From the NCBI RefSeq assembly GCF_022760855.1, contig NZ_JAKTNR010000004.1:1-64000 (forward strand): 64,000 bases of DNA, read 5' to 3'. The notes under the pieces are model-generated. The model did not search any database. It was not told the origin of the DNA and worked only from the letters and a program-made list of their open reading frames with translations. Of the stretch, positions 61,001 through 64,000 are shown piece by piece (the stretch's first letter is position 1; every line of letters begins with the position of its first letter). Source of the DNA: Thermus albus (GTDB lineage Bacteria > Deinococcota > Deinococci > Deinococcales > Thermaceae). The translations under genes were made by a program, and so were the position numbers.

Positions 61001-61806
61001 GGCTCATCCCCCCATTCCTCCTCGGGGAGCATGGCCCGCATCTCCTCCGGAGTTTTCACGTAAAACTCGTCGCAGGGGAAGCGCCAGCGCTCGGGGTCAT
61101 CCAGGGTGCTTTTGGACTGAATGGCCAGAAGCACCTCGTGGGCCCGGGCGTCCTCCTTGCGCACGTAGTGGCCGTCGTTGGTGGCCACCATCCCCAGGCC
61201 GTACTTCCGGGCAAACTCCTTGAGGACCTGGTTCACCTTCCTTTGCTCAGGAAGGCCGTGGTTCTGGATCTCAAGGAAAAAGCGGTCGCCGAAGATGGCG
61301 AGGTACTCGTTCAGCCGGGCCTCGGCCAGGTCCAGGCGGTCTTGCAGGATGAACTGGGGGATTTCCGCCCCCAGGCAACCGGAGAGGGCAATAAGCCCCT
61401 CCGAATGCTCCCGAAGAATCTCCCGGTCTATGCGGGGCTTCTCGTAGAAGCCCTCCAGATAGGCCCGGCTGGCCAGGCGCACCAGGTTCTGGTAACCTTT
61501 GAAGTCCTTGGCCAGAAGGGTGAGGTGGAAATAGCCTCCGTCCAAGCCCTTCCCCCTTTTGCGGTCAAAGCGGCTTTCCGCCGCCACGTAGGCCTCATAG
61601 CCGATGATGGGTTTGATCCCCATGGCGGTGGCCTTCTTGTAAAACTCCACCGCCCCGAAGAGGTTGCCGTGGTCGGTCATGGCCAAGGCGGGGTCCTCGG
61701 GGGAGACCTCCTTCACCCACTTGAGGAGGTCGGAAAGCTTCGCCGCCCCATCCAGGAGGGAAAACTGGGTGTGCTGGTGCAGGTGGGCGAACTTAAGGCG
61801 GCCCAT
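58063..61806 (-). CDS. dnaE: DNA polymerase III alpha subunit
   Basis: 1247 residues. PHP domain with HLHQHTQFSLLDGAAK at the start, palm motifs GPGRGSAAGSLVAY and MPDIDTDFSDRERD, and the C-terminal OB-type region. ATG 61806 (MGRLKFAHLHQH) matches the known Thermus N-terminus; TAGACT seven bases before it suggests a leaderless message. Between PRFPLPQGWT and EAQYLRELTF there are 26 extra residues, two tandem copies of GALPAGQTDLRKQ from a palindromic 39-bp element (residues about 305-330), near the PHP/palm border. No intein is present. Confidence 0.97.
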   Translation of the reverse strand: MGRLKFAHLHQHTQFSLLDGAAKLSDLLKWVKEVSPEDPALAMTDHGNLFGAVEFYKKATAMGIKPIIGYEAYVAAESRFDRKRGKGLDGGYFHLTLLAKDFKGYQNLVRLASRAYLEGFYEKPRIDREILREHSEGLIALSGCLGAEIPQFILQDRLDLAEARLNEYLAIFGDRFFLEIQNHGLPEQRKVNQVLKEFARKYGLGMVATNDGHYVRKEDARAHEVLLAIQSKSTLDDPERWRFPCDEFYVKTPEEMRAMLPEEEWGDEPFDNTVEIARMCNVDLPIGDKMVYRIPRFPLPQGWTGALPAGQTDLRKQGALPAGQTDLRKQEAQYLRELTFKGLLFRYPDRITEGFYREIFRLLGRIPPHGDGEALAEALAQVEGEAWEALRAQLPPLEGVREWTAEAILHRALYELSVIERMGFPGYFLIVQDYINWAKRNGISVGPGRGSAAGSLVAYAVGITNIDPLRFGLLFERFLNPERVSMPDIDTDFSDRERDRVIQYVRGRYGEDKVAQIGTFGSLASKAALKDVARVYGIPHKKAEELAKLIPVQFGKPKPLAEAIELVPELRAEMEKDPKVREVIEVAMRLEGLNRHASVHAAGVVIAQEPLTDLVPLMRDQEGRPVTQYEMGAVEALGLLKMDFLGLRTLTFLDEAKKIVRESKGVELDYDRLPLDDPKTFALLARGETKGVFQLESGGMTATVRGLKPRRLEDIIALVSLYRPGPMEHIPTYIRRHHGQEPVSYAEFPHAEKYLRPILEETYGIPVYQEQIMQIASQVAGYSLGEADLLRRAMGKKKVEEMQRHRERFVRGAKERGVPEEEANRLFDMLEAFANYGFNKSHAAAYSLLSYQTAYVKAHYPVEFMAALLSVERHDSDKVAEYIRDARAMGIAVLPPDINRSGFDFKVVGEEILFGLSAVKNVGEGAAQAILTERERGGPFKSLGDFLKRLDEKVVNKRTLESLIKAGAFDAFGDRARLLASLEPLLRWAAEGQRRTRSGMLGLFAEAEEPPLLEAPPLDEITRLRYEKEALGIYVSGHPVLRYPGLREVASCPLEELADFIQGLPPRARVLLAGMVEEVVRKPTRSGGMMARFTLSDETGALEAVAFGRAYEGVSPKLKEDTPLLVLAEVEREEGGLRVMAQAAWTHEEVAEAPKALEVEVDHALLDEGGVTLLKSLWDEHPGNLPLYLRVQGPFGEAILSLREARVGGGVLEALEAEGFRAYLVPDREAFLQGNGGASPKEEVVPF
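60817..60894 (-). repeat. Family B tandem palindromic element inside dnaE
   Basis: Two 39-bp units (60817-60855 and 60856-60894) differing at very few positions, each with TTTGCCC-TGC-GGGCAAA (one unit with a single wobble) and a second small inverted repeat GCAAA-TCTG-TTTGC. They are much more AT-rich than the surrounding gene. 39 bp is 13 codons, so the frame is kept. Confidence 0.9.
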
Positions 61807-61976
61807 GGGGTCCAGTCTACCCGGGACCTGGGTATAGTGGTCTAGTGGAAGATGCCCCCGTCCTCCCCCACGCCATCCAGGGTTTTGGATCCCAGGCCAC
61901 CCCAAGGAACCCATCCCCTCCCCAGGGAAAGGGCGGGGCTGTCGCCCATGGACCCTGCCCCTGAGCCTAAAACCCC

Positions 61977-62537
61977 ATGACCCTAGGCCAACTCAGGGAA
62001 GAAGTCTGGAACACCCTGGCCCGCTACGACCTGGCCCTCCACCCCACACCCCCCCACGGCCACCATCCCAACTTCCTGGGGGCCAGGAAGGCGGCGGAGC
62101 GCCTCCAAGCTACCCCCGAGTTCCAGAGGGCCAGGCTCATCCTGGCGGGGATGGATGCGGTCTTAAAACCCTTAAGGGAAGCGGCCCTAAAGGCGGGGAA
62201 GGCCCTCCTCCTCCCCCATCCCGACCGGCCAGGGGAGTTCTTGCTCCTCAAGAGCCTGGACCCCAGGAAGCTGAAGAGGGTGCGGGAGGCCTACCGCTAT
62301 GGGGCAAAGGCCAGCCTCGAGGGCCAACCCATAGACCTGGTCCTCATCGGCGCCGTGGCCGTGGACGAGGAAGGGGGCTGGGTGGGCAAGGGCTACGGCT
62401 TTCCCCAGGCTTGGCTTAGGGTGGATGCCCCCTTCGCCACCCTAGCCCACGCCCTCATGGTCTACCCCAAGCTTCCCGTGGAACCCGAGCGCCGGGTGGA
62501 CCTCATCGCCACCCCGGCGCGGCTCATCCGCCCCTAG
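61977..62537 (+). CDS. 5-formyltetrahydrofolate cyclo-ligase-like protein
   Basis: 186 residues. The C-terminal part IDLVLIGAVAVDEEGGWVGKGYGFPQ and VDLIATPARLI follow the MTHFS-like fold (compare GKGGGYYD in true cyclo-ligases). The usual N-terminal ATP-phosphate residues are less clear. It may act on folates or be a related kinase-like protein; assignment by fold pattern. Convergent with the oxidoreductase operon, overlapping its stop by 4 bp. Confidence 0.7.
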   Translation: MTLGQLREEVWNTLARYDLALHPTPPHGHHPNFLGARKAAERLQATPEFQRARLILAGMDAVLKPLREAALKAGKALLLPHPDRPGEFLLLKSLDPRKLKRVREAYRYGAKASLEGQPIDLVLIGAVAVDEEGGWVGKGYGFPQAWLRVDAPFATLAHALMVYPKLPVEPERRVDLIATPARLIRP

Positions 62538-63448
62538 AGGGCAAACTCCTTAAGAAGGCCCTCGAGGTCCAAAGGCTCCCGCTGGCCCAAGGCGGGGTAG
62601 ACCTCGGGGTAGCGGGGGAGATAGGCCTTAAGGCGCTCCTCAAAGGTGGGCACCTCCGCCTTCCAAAAAACCCCTATGGGAATCCTCTCCCCCCACTCTC
62701 CCGCCTTCTCCTGAAACTTGGCCATCTTTTTGTCTAACTCCTCAGGAGGCAAGCCCTCTGGGACATAAGGGTCATACCCATCATCCTGGAGCCTATACAG
62801 CCTGGGGGCAAACCACTCCTTGGTGTGGAGGTCGTTGTAGGTGGGGCATGGCTGGAGCACGTGGAGGAAGGCCAGGCCCTGATGGTTGAGACCTTCCTTT
62901 ATGAGCTCTTTCAGGCCCTTGACATCGTAGGCGTAGCCACGGGCGATCCAGGTGTACCCGGAGGCAAAGGCCAGGAGGAGGGGGTTGATGCGCCCCTGGG
63001 GGTTGGGCTTGGGCAGGCTTTTGGTCTTCTCCCCTAGGCCCAGGGTGGGGCCCGCCTGCCCTTTGGTCAGGCCGTAGACCTCGTTGTCGTAGAGGATATA
63101 GAGCATGTCCACGTTGCGGCGGCCGGCGGCCACGAAGTGCCCCGCCCCAATCCCCAAACCGTCCCCATCCCCCCCCACCGCCACCACGGTGAGGTGGGGG
63201 TTGGCCAGCTTGGCCCCCTGGGCCACGGGGAGAACGCGGCCGTGGAGGGTATGGACCCCATAGACGTTCAGGTAGTGCGGGGTTTTGGCCGAGCAGCCGA
63301 TCCCCGAGAAGATGGCCGTCTGGGGAGGATCCCGCTTCAGCTCAAAAAGGGCCATCTGCAGGGCGGAGAGGATGCCGTAGTCCCCGCAACCCGGGCACCA
63401 GTCCGGTTGCTTTTCCGCCTTATAATCCGCCAGCTTAAGCTCCAGCAT
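62534..63448 (-). CDS. 2-oxoacid:ferredoxin oxidoreductase beta subunit
   Basis: 304 residues. WCPGCGDYGILSALQ carries the cysteines that bind an iron-sulfur cluster, and GGDGDGLGIGAGHFVAAGRRN with NEVYGLTKGQ is the thiamine-diphosphate/Mg site. With the alpha subunit it oxidises 2-oxoacids to acyl-CoA and reduces ferredoxin. Starts 2 bp after the alpha subunit stop. The substrate (2-oxoglutarate, pyruvate or branched) cannot be told. Confidence 0.93.
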   Translation of the reverse strand: MLELKLADYKAEKQPDWCPGCGDYGILSALQMALFELKRDPPQTAIFSGIGCSAKTPHYLNVYGVHTLHGRVLPVAQGAKLANPHLTVVAVGGDGDGLGIGAGHFVAAGRRNVDMLYILYDNEVYGLTKGQAGPTLGLGEKTKSLPKPNPQGRINPLLLAFASGYTWIARGYAYDVKGLKELIKEGLNHQGLAFLHVLQPCPTYNDLHTKEWFAPRLYRLQDDGYDPYVPEGLPPEELDKKMAKFQEKAGEWGERIPIGVFWKAEVPTFEERLKAYLPRYPEVYPALGQREPLDLEGLLKEFAL

Positions 63449-63450
63449 GG

Positions 63451-64000
63451 CTAAACTCCTTTCCTGAGCACCAGGCGCCCAGGGGCCTTGCCCGCGAGCA
63501 CCTGCTTCAAGGCCTCCACCGCCTCGTCCAGGGTGATGGGGCGGCCGTTGTACTTCACCACCCGGTGGTGCACCCGCTTAAGGGTTTCCTGCTGTACCAG
63601 GTCCGCCAGCTGCCCCGAGTAGTTGTGCTCCACCGTGACGATCCGCTTACCCTCCAGAAGGGAGCCGATCTCCGGGAAGGGCCAAAGGAGCCTTAGGTGC
63701 AGGTAGCCCACCCCAGGAACGTGGTCCAAGGCCTCCAACAAGGTGCCCTTCACCGTGCCCCAGCCCAGGACCAGGACCTCCCCGTCCCGAAAGAGGGTGT
63801 ACTGGTCCTCTAAAGGAATCTCCTTGAGGGCAGTCTCCAGCTTCCGCATGCGCTTTTCCATCTGGTATTCCCGCAGGACCACGTCCTCGGTGATGTGGCC
63901 TACGGGGTCGTGCTCGTCCGAGGTCATCCAGTAAAAGCCCCCGGGGGTACCGATGGGGATGAAGGGGGAAATCCCGTCTTCCGATGGCCCATACCGCTCA
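63451..64000 (-). CDS. 2-oxoacid:ferredoxin oxidoreductase alpha subunit (C-terminal part, cut by window edge)
   Basis: The frame stays open to the window edge and reads GTPGGFYWMTSDEHDPVGHITED at its start, so the gene continues beyond 64,000. The visible 180 or so residues are the end of the gamma/alpha fusion: VLGWGTVKGTLLEAL and VEHNYSGQLADLVQQE. An internal ATG at 63927 is not the start. Partner of the beta subunit. Confidence 0.92.
   Translation of the reverse strand, partial: ERYGPSEDGISPFIPIGTPGGFYWMTSDEHDPVGHITEDVVLREYQMEKRMRKLETALKEIPLEDQYTLFRDGEVLVLGWGTVKGTLLEALDHVPGVGYLHLRLLWPFPEIGSLLEGKRIVTVEHNYSGQLADLVQQETLKRVHHRVVKYNGRPITLDEAVEALKQVLAGKAPGRLVLRKGV

Overview
The window comes from a Thermus species or a close relative. 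The evidence is very high GC coding sequence, a fused caa3 oxidase subunit I/III, a fused heme A/heme O synthase, a DnaE whose N-terminus closely resembles Thermus aquaticus Pol III alpha, SLH-type outer-membrane proteins, and several promoters whose -10 box lies 6-9 nt before a start codon (leaderless mRNAs).

Two halves are visible. Positions 1 to about 40,200 are the right-hand part of an integrative conjugative element (ICE). It ends with a tyrosine integrase next to the 3' end of a tRNA-Val gene, and its left end lies outside the window. Positions 40,201-64,000 are ordinary chromosome: tRNA-Val/Glu/Lys, caa3 oxidase and heme A synthesis genes, pckA, pgi, a GNAT/acyl-CoA ligase-like protein, an rRNA methyltransferase, a DUF4129/MoxR/DUF58 cluster, groES-groEL, dnaE, a formyl-THF cyclo-ligase-like gene and a 2-oxoacid:ferredoxin oxidoreductase cut by the window edge.

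Layout of the ICE from right to left. (a) 38.0-40.1 kb: integrase, a CI/LexA-like repressor and a divergent two-domain DNA-binding protein form the control switch. (b) 30.8-37.6 kb, minus strand: a Walker ATPase of the replication-initiator/primase-helicase type, a RuvC-like nuclease, a DsbA-like thiol protein, a site-2 protease, a TPR lipoprotein and several unknowns. (c) 19.7-30.4 kb, minus strand: two VirB9-like proteins, an SLH/coiled-coil/beta-barrel protein, an Ig-repeat lipoprotein and several secreted proteins, probably the outer-envelope part of the transfer apparatus. (d) 17.5-19.8 kb, plus strand: a VirB10 split over two genes and a replication-relaxation-like protein. (e) 6.7-17.4 kb, minus strand: VirB2, VirB3, VirB4, VirB5, VirB6 and VirD4 homologues, a PLD-like protein, a lytic transglycosylase, a membrane protein with a winged helix, and a VirB11/SpoIIIAA-type ATPase. 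(f) 0.1-6.3 kb, minus strand: an accessory module of very small genes with repeated structured leaders, a MoxR ATPase, a zincin-VWA protein and a UvrD-like helicase.

The most unusual observation is three families of short palindromic DNA inserted in frame inside protein genes. Family A (26 bp) sits in or beside six loci of the ICE and includes one copy with compensatory changes in both hairpin arms. Family C (33 bp) lies in two unrelated ICE genes. Family B is a tandem 39-bp element inside the chromosomal dnaE. They resemble in principle the protein-coding palindromic elements of Rickettsia. The second striking signal is a structured leader (outer stem CGGCGGGG/CCCCGCCG) that precedes four small genes of module (f).
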